A DNA stretch of 64,000 bases, taken from the NCBI GenBank assembly GCA_947652605.1, contig OX393577.1, forward strand, positions 3,596,868 to 3,660,867, in the 5' to 3' direction. Each line of letters opens with the position of its first letter. The first letter of the stretch is position 1. The position numbers and the translations under genes were made by a program. Under the pieces are notes generated by a model that had not been told where the DNA came from, did not search any database, and saw nothing but the letters and a program-made list of their open reading frames with translations. Positions 12,836-25,052 of the stretch are shown one piece after another. This stretch comes from Elmis aenea (lineage: Eukaryota > Arthropoda > Insecta > Coleoptera > Elmidae).

Positions 12836-15557
12836 ATGACTCCGCCACCTACAGAAGAGACAGTACGGAAGCGTTCAGCTTCTGATTTTGTGTTCGGCAA
12901 AGTTATCGGAGAAGGCAGCTTTAGCACTGTGTATTTGGCTAAAGATATTCACACAAACAAAGAATTTGCAAGTGAGTATTTCATGTTTTTCATTGCTTTA
13001 TCGAATTTCCCCCCAAAATAAGTGCAAAAGTGAAGCAATAACACATTATTTGTTTGTCAACCAGCAGTTTACATCTCACGAATAGATTTTTTTAAATTAA
13101 AAGTAAATATCTTTCCTACTTTCTCTAACATTGTTTTTTTTTTTTAATTTTTCAGTTAAAGTATTAGAAAAACGCCACATAAAGCGAGAGAAGAAGATGG
13201 AATATGTGCTTCGAGAGAAAAAAGTGCTTCAAATTCTTAGTGGTTGCAGTAATTATTTTGTGCGGTTGTATTGTACATTTCAAGATCCCGATCGGTTATA
13301 TTTTGTTATTACGTATGCCAAAAACGGTGAATTACTACCCCATATTAACAAAAGTGGAACGTTCAATCTTACTTGTACCAAATATTATGCAGCTGAGTTA
13401 GTTTTAGCGCTAGAAGCCTTGAATTCTAAAGGTGTAATACACAGAGACGTTAAACCCGAGAATATATTATTCGATGAAAATTGGCATATCCTAATCACCG
13501 ACTTTGGTAGTGCTAAAATTGTGTCACCAAATGAAAACGACAAAAACGAGGAAGAGTCTTCGAGTCGGCGTAAAAACAGTTTCGTCGGTACCGCCCAATA
13601 CGTAAGCCCAGAATTGTTAACGGACTCGGAAGCGACGTATGCTTCCGATCTGTGGGCGTTGGGCTGTATAATATATCAAATGGTGGCCGGGTTGCCGCCG
13701 TTTCGGTCCGGAAGCGAATACCTAATATTTCAAAAAATTTTAAAACTAGAATACGAATTTCCGGAAGGCTTCGATCCACTTGCGAAAGATTTAGTAGAAA
13801 AATTATTAGTTATCACGCCTAGTAAACGTTTAGGAGCCACAGATTCAACACCATACACGAGTATACGGGAACACGAGTTCTTTAGCACCATAGATTGGGA
13901 TAACTTGGGACCATCACCTAAAGTATGCCCTTCGGCGGACAGCAACGCATCGCAAAACGATCACCGCATACCGGATCATTTAGAGCCGGGCTTGGACGAA
14001 CAAAAAATGTTGCGACTTGAAATGTTGAGTCCTAGTACAACTGCCACTACGCCGGTGAGAAAAAAATCAGATACTAATCGCAATATAGCTGATGTAGATC
14101 CCGCCGAGATAGAGAGGAGACTAGAAGTACAAAAAAATGATAAATGGAATAATTTAGTAGAAGGCAATTTGATTTTGAAGCAGGGTCTAGTAGATAAACG
14201 AAAGGGATTATTCGCCCGTAGAAGAATGTTATTACTTACGTTAGGTCCACATTTGTATTATGTCGATCCCGCGAATATGGTTCTTAAGGGAGAAATACCG
14301 TGGAGTATGGATCTTCGAACCGAACCTAGAAATTTTAAAACTTTTTTTATACACACTGTAAGTACTCTACTGGATTCCATTGCATGTTTTTTAAATTTAT
14401 CACTTACTATTACTTAATAAAATTATGGCTTTTGACGGTCGTCATTGTTTGGAAGGTCATAAAAGCAAACAAATGAAATATAGAAATGCTTTCTCGAAGC
14501 AGTTAATCAACTATTAATATTGCAATAAAATTGGCAGAGCGAGTGAAGTTTTATTTTAAGAAGGGTCAATATAATGCCTTAAGTCAGTGGTGTCCAACGT
14601 GTGGGGCGCGGCCCCCTAGGGGGCGCGAGACTATTGCAAGGGTGGCGCGCAGCTGTTACCAAAATATCATTTTTGAATACAATCAAACAAAAAGAACTTT
14701 ATTTATACAGAATATGGTATAGGTATTGTTTTGAAGCCCATTAAATAATTATAATATCAGGGCAGTATTTATGAAATAAGATTGTTACGAAAAGTAAGGG
14801 GGGCACAAAAAAAAATTATGAAAAAGGAGGGCGGAGGTACAAAAAGTTTGGAAACCACTGCCTTAAGTATTTAGAAGTGATATTTGGTTGTTAAAACATA
14901 CTGAATAATCAATAAATAATTTGTTAATTAACGGAACCTGTATGATGTTCCTATTTTAAATAAAGAAAAAATCATTTTATTATAAACAAATGTATTTATA
15001 AAGTTTTATAGACACTGTCAGAACAATTTTCTGTTGATTAATGTTATTATAATAGTTTGTAACTGTGGATAAACAACAAAACAAAATTATCACTTAATAA
15101 GGTTGAGGTTAAATAAATTGTACAGATAAATAATAAAATTTGTTGGTACATGTTGTGCAATCGGCCAAATATTCTTATAAGTTTTTGAAGTATTGTCTTA
15201 AGTGATTTAAAAGTGTAAATGAGTTTTGAAGGTTTATATTTTGGGTGTTAAATATTTTACCTTTGATTGTGAAAGACCTTGTTTTAACATTTTTGCTGAT
15301 TTTGGCTTTTGAAGGAATAAGGAGTTAAAAAAATATTATTTCTTAAGTAAAACAAAAAAGTCATGTCATATTTTGTAAAACATTTGTTTTTGCTTTATTA
15401 AAAGCAAAAATAAAATTTGAACGTCACGTATAATGGTGCTTTTGTTTTGTTTTAGCCCAATCGAACATATTACCTAGAAGATCCAGAAGGATATGCGTTA
15501 GAATGGTGTAAAGTGATAGATGAAGTTCGAGCTTATTATTATCCGCCGCAATCTTAG
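12836..15557 (+). CDS. Pdk1: 3-phosphoinositide-dependent protein kinase 1
   Basis: Three coding exons: 12836-12971, 13156-14357 and 15456-15557. GT..AG introns join in frame into 479 residues. The kinase domain has the glycine loop GEGSFSTVY (25-33), VAIK-type lysine K47, HRDVKPEN with catalytic D143, and DFG D161. The activation segment [12 protein letters not shown] starts at S187, equivalent to the human autophosphorylated Ser241. A C-terminal PH domain begins near [14 protein letters not shown] and includes [11 protein letters not shown], the basic loop expected to bind 3-phosphoinositides. Its last strand and helix are in exon 3 ([23 protein letters not shown]). The family enzyme phosphorylates the activation loops of AKT, S6K, SGK and PKC downstream of PI3-kinase at the plasma membrane. 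The protein is shorter than human PDK1 (556 residues), with a brief N-terminus and linker. An extra upstream coding exon cannot be excluded. The last intron carries a hAT-like MITE. Confidence 0.96.
14585..14860 (-). mobile_element. hAT-like MITE in the last Pdk1 intron
   Basis: This 276-bp element starts CAGTGGTGTCCAAC and ends GTTTGGAAACCACTG, giving imperfect terminal inverted repeats. It is flanked on both sides by the 8-bp duplication CCTTAAGT (14577-14584 and 14861-14868). The CAGTGG ends and 8-bp duplication are hAT hallmarks. It shares its interior with the element at 40322-40577 in opposite orientation, including the GGGCGCGGCC-type GC-rich end and GTTTTGAAGCCCATTAAATAAT. Confidence 0.88.
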
Positions 15558-17594
15558 CATTTGTGTGAAGTACAAGTTTCATCGTTTTGGCAACTTAGTT
15601 CCCATTTTATTTATTTACATTAAATTATTTATAATTAGCTTTATAACTTATGGTTTCCTCCGTTAATATTATTTATATTTGCTAATTTATTAGTTGTATT
15701 GTAAATTTTGAACAGTAAATTAGTGTATTGAGAAATTGTGTTTTTATTGTTGGCAAACATGTTTCCAGGTGCTGGTTATTCAAACATGGCGACAACTGAT
15801 CAGATTTTATAACATCTGAAGTTTGCGTTTATGAGTGTTTTGAAAACAAGTGAACTAACTTTTGTTTCCGCTGTGGTTTCGTTTTTGTTTATCCCGTTTT
15901 AATGACATTGAAGGAAATTGCTATCCTGGACAAAAGGTAAGGTTAGCGGATTTTCATTTAGAACTAACCTACGTGTGTGCAATTCTAACCCGCCCACTTG
16001 CGAGTCAACAAGGAACACATGATAATTTTGTTTGTTTTATCGTAAATATACACTCGTAATTAAAAAAAAATTGTTATGGTCGAATTAGTATCACGTATGA
16101 AAAACCCCATTTATCAAGTGTTATTGTCGAAAATTAAACCGGCTTGTTTTGTTTGATAACAAAATGTAACCAGGTCGTTTATCCGTACTTCCAGGTGCTA
16201 CCTACTATTAATGTCTTAACATTTTTAATTTGTTTCACTTAAAAGTTATTAATAATTTAATCACATGCAGGCAAGTATGTGGTTATTCTGGATTTAAAAA
16301 AATCAGTGCTGTAGTCTTTTGTACTGTGTTGGTCTCTTTTACTTATGTCATTAAAATATGTACAATAATAACAGTAGCGTAGCCTACGCAATAATCAAGT
16401 TTATAAATAATGTATTTTGAACCTGTAGATGTAGGAAGGTTTTTATTGCATGTGTGTAATATAAACCTTATCTTGTTGTGTATTATCGTATTTGATAAAC
16501 ATATTACCGATAGATAATAATACGTGTACACTTTTATTCCGTTGTTTTGTTATTAATCCTTGAATTTTAGTTAAAAATTAAATTATGTGAACGTGTTGTT
16601 CAGCTAAAATAATTGTGATAAGTATTCATTTAAGGTACAAGTTTTTTAATTAATTGTATGGCTGAAGCTACCATCCGTTGTGGTCAACAACCGCCCAACG
16701 CAAAATCTAGATTTTAAAGTTTAACTAATTTAAAACACAGAACACTAATTTAAAACAATTTCCAAACAGCAAGATTGTGTAAAAGGTGGGCGTATCTGTA
16801 AACAGTAACTCCCCTGTACACATTTTAATATTGCCTAATAATATTTGTCGATGTGCATTCGATTCGTTTTATTCAGTATATTATTTGTTTATGGTTTCGT
16901 TAGGTGTCATGAAGCGACCTAATAATTTCTGTGACGTTTGAATTTGGGAATTTTTCTAATTGATAAACAGAACTATTTTTAGCTTTTGTGGTCCTTGTTA
17001 TTACAATTTGCCGTTACGTTTCTAAACACCTTATTCATAACATTGTTTAACGTCAGAAAACTGGAATGGTTATCGTCTGATTCACAATTTAAATTTTGAA
17101 GCGCCGCGACGACATTAAGTCGACGTCAGGCCGGAACAGCAAGGTGTTGCATTTAAAAAGGTTAATCTTTTGCGAAACGTGGCATTTTCATAAGACATTT
17201 GTTTTTTAATTTTTTTTAAATCATTCAATTGTTTAATTTTGTGCGTATCACTAATTCCGGGGGCAATCTCCTACACCTTAACGAATTTTGCCAACCTTAT
17301 TTCTAAACAGATTCCCAAATTTGCTCCCTACTGAAGAAAATATGGGTTATGTTTTCTCACCCTATACATTTAATTGTCTTGGCCGGAACGACAACAATTC
17401 AAATCCAGTAACCCAACACATGAACCAACACATTTACTTTAAAATATTGGTTATTTAATGGCACTCTTCGTCATCACTGGTGTGAAAATGTTGTTAGCAT
17501 ATACACTGTAACTCAAAATAGGCTCTGTTGAAATATTAAGTCAAGGTATTAATTTCGCCAGTGGCGACGAGGTGAAATGAAACTAAACTTTTTT
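15558..17594. other. Pdk1 3'UTR followed by AT-rich intergenic DNA
   Basis: The first 150-200 bases should be Pdk1 3'UTR; no standard AATAAA is evident close to the stop. A consensus-like donor, CAAAAG|GTAAGG (exon end 15936), in a slightly GC-richer patch (15770-16020) could end a non-coding exon, but this is weak. Nothing else was recognised. Confidence 0.45.
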
Positions 17595-17905
17595 AAGTAA
17601 TTTAAATTTTATTATCCCTGTATATCATTTCTATCGTTTTTTTACAACAGCTGACCATTGTTCTGGCAAGTTTTGAACCCCACTTTTCTAAAACCCTTCG
17701 AATTTTGAATTTAAAAAAGTCTGTTGATGCAAATCAATTTTGTTCTGGTTTCGGAAAGTGTTTTTTAATAAGGTCATTTTACAAAGAACGAAACAAATGG
17801 TAATCTGAGGGAGCAAGATCTGGCGAATATCGGGGATATGTTAAAACTACCCAATTCAGGTCAGAACTATTTTTGAGTCGTGCGTTGCCGTGGTGCAAGA
17901 CGGTT
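17595..17905 (-). pseudogene. Mariner transposase C-terminal remnant
   Basis: Read on the minus strand from about 17905, the translation gives TVLHHGNAR, then WVVLTYPRYSPDLAPSDYHL, then a frame-disrupted tail resembling LPEQWSAVVKK. The YSPDLAPSDYHLFRSL block is the mariner signature that includes the third catalytic aspartate of the D,D34D triad. An in-frame stop follows RSL. Only the last third of the transposase is recognisable, and no terminal repeats were found. A dead mariner fragment, unrelated in position to the one at 40.2 kb. Confidence 0.8.
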
Positions 17906-19979
17906 TACACATTGTATTATTATTAATCTACGACAAAAATTAAGAATCAAATTAAAATTTGGTTTACTTAAATGTCTCTTATATGTTTCTCTAAGCCAGT
18001 ACAGATTATTTTGGGACAATGTTAATAATACCTGTTAATTACCTATTTGTTATGGAACCGATCCTTATAAGATCAAAGAGTTTTATGTAAAAGAACAAAG
18101 TCTTGGAGAGAATACAGCATTAACTCTTTTTTTTTAACTTATTAAAAGTAAAAACTAAAGTTTAAACAAATCATTTACAAAAGATTTGTAGGTCGAAGCT
18201 TGTATCCTAATATCCTAATGATTATTTTTTTAATGTCAAGGGTTGTTATGTATTATATGTTATATCACTGTCATGGCTCATACTGTCACCATAACTTCAA
18301 ACAATAAATCAATGTATTTTTGTCATTCATCGTTTACATTACAAATTACAACAAAAGATAATTTTTACCTAAAATGTATTTAATCCACCTGTGATTAAAA
18401 TTGTCTGTTACCGAACAATACTGTCTTAAATTATAACTATTTGTGCCGTTTGTACTGTCGAAAGATTTAGAAATTTAAACGAATCTTAATTCTGAAATTA
18501 AAAACAGTAAAAGACAAAATGTTAGTATAATTTAACTTGTGTACCTATGTACGTAACGTAACATAAGTTGTAAATTGTACATATATTTTAACATAATTAT
18601 CTGACAAGTAATGTCAATTTTTAAATTACATTTCAAAAGCTACATTAGAAGATAAAATCTTAAAAAGTGTTATAAAGCAGTTTTTTACAGCTTTTATTTT
18701 TTTGTCGGCTTTAGTAGCCTCTGTTCATTACATTACATTAATATAAGTAGGAGCTAAATTAGGTTTCCATTTTAATATGCAAATTTTATAATGCGTCCAA
18801 ATGTTGCGGTAATTACCAAGAAATATAATAAAACTCATTGCATAAAACGTGGTTTTAAGTGTAAAATTTAATTTTTTTATTTACATTTCTTTAATTTTTG
18901 GAGTATCTTTTAATGCTTCTTTTCATACAACAGTAAACAAAGGTTAAAAAAACAGTTGCTAATTAAACCTAAATTATTAAGTAAAATATGTAACGTTAAT
19001 AAATAATATTAAGAGTTAGCGTTCCAAACATTGCAGTCTGTAGAATATTGCAATTATTTTATAAAAACTGTTTTATAAAAATACTTGAAACCTTAGCACT
19101 AAAATAATCTAAATAAAAGAGTTTAATGCTTATCTATACATTTTTTCAGGTAAAATTTTGCCTTCCCCAGTTTATAATTTGATATTAGCATACGATATAA
19201 TTTTAAGATGGCATTTCAAAATAGAACTCGTTTTGAATGGATAGGGTATTTAAGTTTCCTACATTATTGATATTGTTATTCCAGAAACAATTACCATTTT
19301 AGCAGCTCAAAGTTTATATTATTAAAAGCTTCATTTCTCGATTTTCATCGACCCCTTTAAAAATTCCATTGACCTTCAGAGGGTTTATATTCAAGGGTCC
19401 ATAGACCCCCAAGGGGCACCTGAAACTTCTACAGGGGGTACGTATCAAATACAATGACCGGAAAAAGTTATTGGTGGAAAGCAAGAACCAACAATTTTCG
19501 CACTAAATATTTTTTACATTGTGTGTTCTTTGAATAAGTAAAGTCCTTTTGAAATTGACTAATTGACAAGGGGTCCATGACGCTTCACAGTGAGGCTAAG
19601 GGGTACATTGATGGAAACTCGTTCAGAACCGCTGAGTTAGACTGTCCTGAGTCCTGAAGATGTCGTCCTTAATGGCGAATGATATGTCAATTAAATTTAG
19701 GCTATCGATGCTAATTCTTCCTGGAAATTAATGCGATTCGTTATTTTCAATGTGTGTTTGCTTTTAGCACAGTTATAATGTCATATTCATGGTTTAAAGA
19801 AACCAAGGCTTGTAAATTTCAATTTTGATGGCATGTCTATCGTTTATCTTTCGATTATTGGTGGGATTTTGGGCCTTTTTAAATAAAACAATCTTGATTT
19901 GTTTTTGTGGCGTGTTGTTGGTAACTGTTAAATCAGTTATTAGATAACCTACCTTAATTTGTTAACCTTGGACCACGTA
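17906..19979. other. AT-rich non-coding stretch
   Basis: No gene was found. The 19330-19640 part resembles a repeat fragment (strings such as GACCCCTTTAAAAATTCC and GGGGTACATTGATGG), but I could not define ends or a second copy. Confidence 0.4.
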
Positions 19980-20520
19980 CTAAGCTCGATAGTGACGAAA
20001 TTTTAGCTTCGGGGGCGTTCGTTATGTTTGCGAGACGCTAGCTCGGCAGTAAGTTGCTGATCGTCCGATGCAAAGCGTCTGTCCGCGACGCCTGAGATGT
20101 GTTGCAGACACAGAAGGGCGGCCAGCATGCAGCAGGGTGGCGTGTGAGCTGCAGCTAGAACATGCCCGTGAGCACGGGACCACTCGGAGAACCACGCGCC
20201 AAGCGCTGCAAACATTGCGACGGTAACAGGCTGTGCACCCCCAAATCCCCCGATGTAAACATAACCTACTGACGTTCCCTCGATGTTGTGTGGTATAATT
20301 GCAGTAACACGCTAAGCTAACATGGCAACGCCCTTCTTTCAGCTCGCCGGTTTTTGGCTTGAGTTTGTCCGACACGCTTTGGGAATGTGTGCCGGGTATT
20401 AATAGCTTTCCCAAGATAGCGTTAGCGACGCCAGCGTCAGCGCCGTCGTCTGTATTGTTGCGCCATACACGCGCTTTGCTGTATAAATCATATTGAATGT
20501 TGTGTTTCTAGACAGTTGTA
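19980..20520 (+). promoter_or_regulatory. CpG-rich island with TATA box and initiator-like motif
   Basis: About 500 bases are much richer in G+C and CG dinucleotides than anything nearby. TATAAA lies at 20482-20487 and ACAGTT at 20512-20517. If A at 20514 is +1, the TATA box starts at about -32, the canonical spacing for insect core promoters. The islands on this stretch that stay open (20003-20414, minus) have compositional rather than protein-like character. No matching coding exon was found downstream. It may be a promoter or first non-coding exon of a gene mostly outside the window. Confidence 0.45.
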
Positions 20521-22040
20521 TAACTAATTTGACTTGTATGTGGTTATTTGTTTGTGTTAAGTCTACCGTACCTACTCACTTTGACGTACGCGAAAATAGT
20601 ATGAAAGTAAAACCGCTGTCACGCTTGAAAATTACCGAAACTTTTACAATAAAATAATGCAAAATGACTGAGTAGTAGAAACTTAATGTTGGTCATAAAA
20701 TTTAGAGCTGCCAAAACTATGACACTTTTCCCTACGCACGAAATATAAAATCCTTGAGCCTTGTAAAAATTAAAAATTGTTTATTACCGCAGTTGTAAAT
20801 TTGATATTTTTAATGATTTTGAAATATTCAACCTTGTTAAACAGTTTACATTGCAATTGTTGCAATGATAATAACCGTGAAGTAAATTTTAGTTTATACA
20901 TTTTGTACGTTTATGCTTTTCCATAACCACGAAGTATTTGTTTATCTTAAGAAGCTTAAAATCTGTTTTCAAGCAGAAGTGTGTTGATGTATCCTTCGTG
21001 ATGTTGCTTGAGCAACCGTTTGTTTTCTTCGAAACGTAACAATTTCACAACATTCGAAAAATAGTACGGGATTAATAAATATACAAGAGTTATTATAGAA
21101 TGCTGTTGTATTCGGATGTTTGTGACAACGACCTTTTGTACAATTTCTATCGTAAATATTACGTTATAACCAGTGGCGCGCCGCGCCGTTGGTATTAATC
21201 GCCGGGGTGCGAACTCATTTCTGGTGCCCTAAATCCATATTGTTAATGTCACGGATAAAAAATGTACAATTGGCAACATTAGATAGAGAGTTGAGAGAAG
21301 TTAGTGTTGCTTCGCAAGCGCAAGCATATTATAAATGAAAATTGACATTGTCATTTTACTTTTACGTAGTAGTAAACGTAGGTTCGGAGTTCAGAAGCCA
21401 ATTGAAAAATCGGGAACGTCTCGACATAAATTTCCGGTAGATGGCGATAAGTCTACGAATGAAATTTAGATTGACAATAAATTAATTAACACTTTTCTAC
21501 ATTTTTGAAATATTATACAGAGCGCTTGGTCAAAATAGTGAAACTTTAAACATATAGACACTCATTTTTCTTTAAATACAACACCCTATATTTTCTTAGT
21601 CTCATAGAAAATTTAATTGTCCTTTAAAAACAACAAGCCTGTTTTATTACTAAAATTGATATTATCCGAGATATCGCGATTTTTCATCAAATATGGAACA
21701 TACGATAACGACTGTTCGATACCAAATTTTATTGTAATATCTTCAATAATATCTGTGTTTCCATACTTTTACATGTCATTTTAATTTTGCTTAATTTATG
21801 TGAATTTCTTAACGTTTTTGGTTATTAATATTTTTTTAAACCCTTATCACATATTTTTCCTGTTCCAATTTCAACTAAATAAAAAAGTGAATTGGCAATT
21901 TTGGCTACATCGGCGTCCTCTGTTGGCGATTTTGGCTACTTTAGCGCGCTTTTTTGGCGATTCAAGCAACAATTATTCACCTGGTCACCCTGAGTGCGTG
22001 CTATTCCTTTTGTTCAGCTCGTATCGTATTGAAGCAAATT
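20521..22040. other. Non-coding stretch with repeat scraps
   Basis: No gene was recognised. A CAGTGGCGCG string at 21172-21181 looks like a transposon end without a partner. The segment near 21690-21770 (GGAACATACGATAACG ... TTTTATTGTAATATCTT) is similar to 23020-23080, marking a dispersed repeat. Confidence 0.4.
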
Positions 22041-22205
22041 AGTCTTAAGGAAAACCCCGCTGCATTCCTTCGGCCTCCTTTCGCTTTTGTATAAAAACTT
22101 ATAAAGGCACAATTTTATTTCGCTGCATGCGCCCCCTGAGTGACCATGCCCGGGTGCAAAGCATCCTTTGCACCCCCGCCTCGGCGTGCCCTTGGTTACA
22201 ACCAC
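22041..22205. repeat. GC-rich repeat fragment with perfect 10-bp hairpin
   Basis: GGGTGCAAAG (22152-22161), a CATC loop, and CTTTGCACCC (22166-22175) form a perfect stem in a GC-rich patch ending CGTGCCCTTGGTTACAACC. It looks like a transposon fragment by composition, but no second copy occurs in the window. Confidence 0.35.
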
Positions 22206-24820
22206 GTTTCGTTGTTACGGCGTGTGTAAATGATGTAACGTTACAATTTGTGATGAGTTATTCTAAAGGGCTCACATAAAGCAGTGCAGGATTCCAATTC
22301 GTATGATTCTGTTTTGAATTTCAATGTGTATTATAACGTTTTACAATTATAATTTGTAATTGTGGGGAGTGAATTGTTCTGGAAGTTGTTTATTCTGTTT
22401 AATTGCCAATTTAAGTTGAATCGGCAATTAGTTTTAATCGAGAAATTTCTACAATTTTGTTTTCATAATAAATAACTGATAGTGTATGTACAGTCATAAT
22501 AAACGCGAATAAAGGTTTCCTGTCTTTATTTCAATTACTGAGACAGCACACATTTCCACAGAACATGTACAAAATAAAAGACACAGTATGAACCTGCTTT
22601 ATTTTCTAGGACACTTTGTGTTATGACTTAAGTAGTTTGATATATTTACCATCCACCAATAGCCAATAAAATTTAGAACATAATAATGTATGTACTTTTT
22701 TGTTCCTTTTTTAGAATTCGCATAAAAGTCACTTGACTGGTGACACAACGCATTAACTTTTAGGCGGAAAATAGTGACTCTGGCTGGCAAAAACTTAATC
22801 TCTATGAGAGTTGAAAACTAGCAATGTAGGTAGGGAGGTGGATGTATTATAAATGAACTTTGCTAAAGCGCTTAGGGCGACATGTAACAAAAATTAAAGA
22901 AACTATAGGCACTGCTACAACCTACCCGTGTTACTTTCATCCCCGGTCTCCCCTACTGTTGAAGATATTACAAGTAAATTTCTGGTTGAATAGGAAGTCG
23001 TGTTGGAACGTCTATACTCGCGTCGAATACAGAACATACGATAATGGTCAGACACCAAAATTCATTGTAATGTCTTTAATAGTATTTTAGATATTTGCCC
23101 AGCACTGTACAAGTGTACAGGGTGAACCAAATTCGAATGTTATACAGGTAATCTCGGTTACCATAATGACGAAAATCTGATATGGGACTCCTAGGCAATT
23201 TTTTTTTTTTTTTTTGAGAAAAGAACACCTGTATAATCAGATTTTTCATATCGCTTTCCATTTTGACAGTCGGAAACTGAAATTTGGTCATTTTTGAAAA
23301 TTCGCTTAAACCTCTTTATTTATTTAAAACTGTTTCATTTCCTTGGCACAAAACCCCTCGCCGTCTGTATAAAACTATCTAAAGATACAACTTTTCTGCG
23401 CATCACTACCTAAAATATGCACACAACAAACGCTAGGTAATGAAACAACGCGATGAAGAATACGTTTGTTCTCTAACTCCCAAGAAAACCATTTTATTTG
23501 TCACCGAGCGCGACAAACGAATATCGATCATCAAGTTCGAAGTAATCTTCGACTTTTGTTTTACCTGCAGTCTCACGAGTACCACGTTCGTTAGCATAAC
23601 TTTCATTAATGACGTTAAAGCTCAGCAGTTATTAAAATCTTTCTCTGCCTTAACAAGCACGCCAAAAACAATTAACCTGCCGTTATTTTTAATGGTATGT
23701 ATACAAAAATTTCTCAAGTCAACTGAAATTCCAATTTAACAATTACGTACAGAATACCTCTCATGAAATACTACAGTGAAATAAATATTTGCTAAGATTT
23801 TGAAGAGTCTTAAGGAAAACAGTTTCTTGGAACTTTGCAGAATCGTTACTTGATTCTATACGTTCCAGTTTGAAAGTTTTTTTTTTTTAATGCTTCTAAA
23901 ATATTGCACAGGTAGGTCCAAATTCGATGGGATTACATGAGTATCTCGCTTATTATTTAATGTTAAGAGATTAAGGTTAAGAGAAAAGGGTAAGCAGTTT
24001 TTTTAGACAAACTCAGAACCGCTTTCAAAAATATTTTATGCTTTCCGGTTTTAAGTTATTAGAAAGAAACTGATGTACAATATTTATTAAAACCTTAAAT
24101 TTTATAGCTTACTTTACACAACAAAACCAAAATAAATTTAGAAATGAAAAGGGAAAGAGCATCTTTAGTAATTATAACATCACTCACTTTTTTCTTAAAG
24201 TAATATTATTATTATTATTGCATATGAAAATGTAATAAGGTCACACTGTATATTGTTGTATACATTTAGTTTTTAACCTCTACTTCATATAGAGTGTGTC
24301 CAAAAGGTATGGAATATGCTATATATCTTGGTAACAATCCACTTTAGGGAAAAATATTTTGAATAAAAGTTGTTTGGTACTTAGTTTTCCACCATAAGAC
24401 AAAATTTAAATTCTATTTGGTCGAATAACAAAAGCGCAATGAAAAACAATTTTGTTGATGAATACTAATATATTTACCCACTGCTTATGAGCCGTGTAAA
24501 TTATTTTGCCGGTACAACTTACCCTGTTCATTGTTACTTTTAGCCCCAACGTTGAGGTTGGAAGTAACAGCTGTCTTACTACAGAAAAAAAAACTCACGT
24601 ATGCTTTACGAAACATATGAAATAAATATTTTGGAAGGAAGACAAATATCCAATCTATCATTAAATCAATTTAGATGTCAAAAACTTGTTATACTTTATG
24701 AGAAATTAAATAAAAACAAAAAAATTTTACTTTCATCCCCGGTGTCCCCTATTCTAGATATTGGTCTGTTTCCATACTTCAAAGGTCAAAGGTCACGTGT
24801 TTTTTTTTCGCTCGCGCGGA
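22206..24820. other. Non-coding stretch with fragments of ACAGGGTG-type repeats
   Basis: An ACAGGGTG string occurs at about 23118, within a repeat resembling 21690-21770. The 24294-24440 segment (GTGTCCAAAAGGTATGG ... AAAAGTTGTTTGGTAC) is related to 42557-42720. CATCCCCGGT(C/G)TCCCCTA occurs at both 22940 and 24735. The open frame at 23440-23739 (99 codons) has no recognisable domain; I regard it as chance. Confidence 0.4.
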
Positions 24821-24824
24821 AACT

Positions 24825-25052
24825 GCTATAGGGGGGGGTTGACCCCCTCTTCAGTCGTTAGAGGTACAAGGATAATGGGTAGGGATGTGGATAGTCAAGG
24901 ATGGGTAAGGATAGGTGGAAGTACTGCCACAGTATTTGCCTTAACCATAGAGGAATCCATCTGAAACCTCTACAATGACAGTCGGCCATGGGAATCGAAC
25001 CCAGGACCTCCCGATTACAAGTTAGGTTGTTTTACCAACCAGGCCCATACTT
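24825..25052 (-). mobile_element. tRNA-derived SINE-like element
   Basis: On the minus strand the head reads GGGCCTGGTTGGTAAAACAA and, about 30 bases on, GGTCCTGGGTTCGATTCCC. The latter contains a good RNA polymerase III B box (GGTTCGATTCC). The intervening CTAACTTGTAATCGGGAGG resembles a tRNA anticodon arm with TGT (threonine). A tRNA-unrelated body of about 150 bases follows (24990 down to about 24830). The T stem has a mismatch and the acceptor stem is poor, so a functional tRNA is unlikely. Ends and target duplication were not resolved. Confidence 0.55.

Noticed and set aside
20003..20414. Two overlapping Cys/Arg-rich open frames on the minus strand
   Set aside because: They lie in a CpG-rich island where stop codons are rare; composition is not protein-like and no domain is recognisable.
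23440..23739. 99-codon open frame
   Set aside because: It is unrecognised, with no splice context or neighbouring exons to support a gene.
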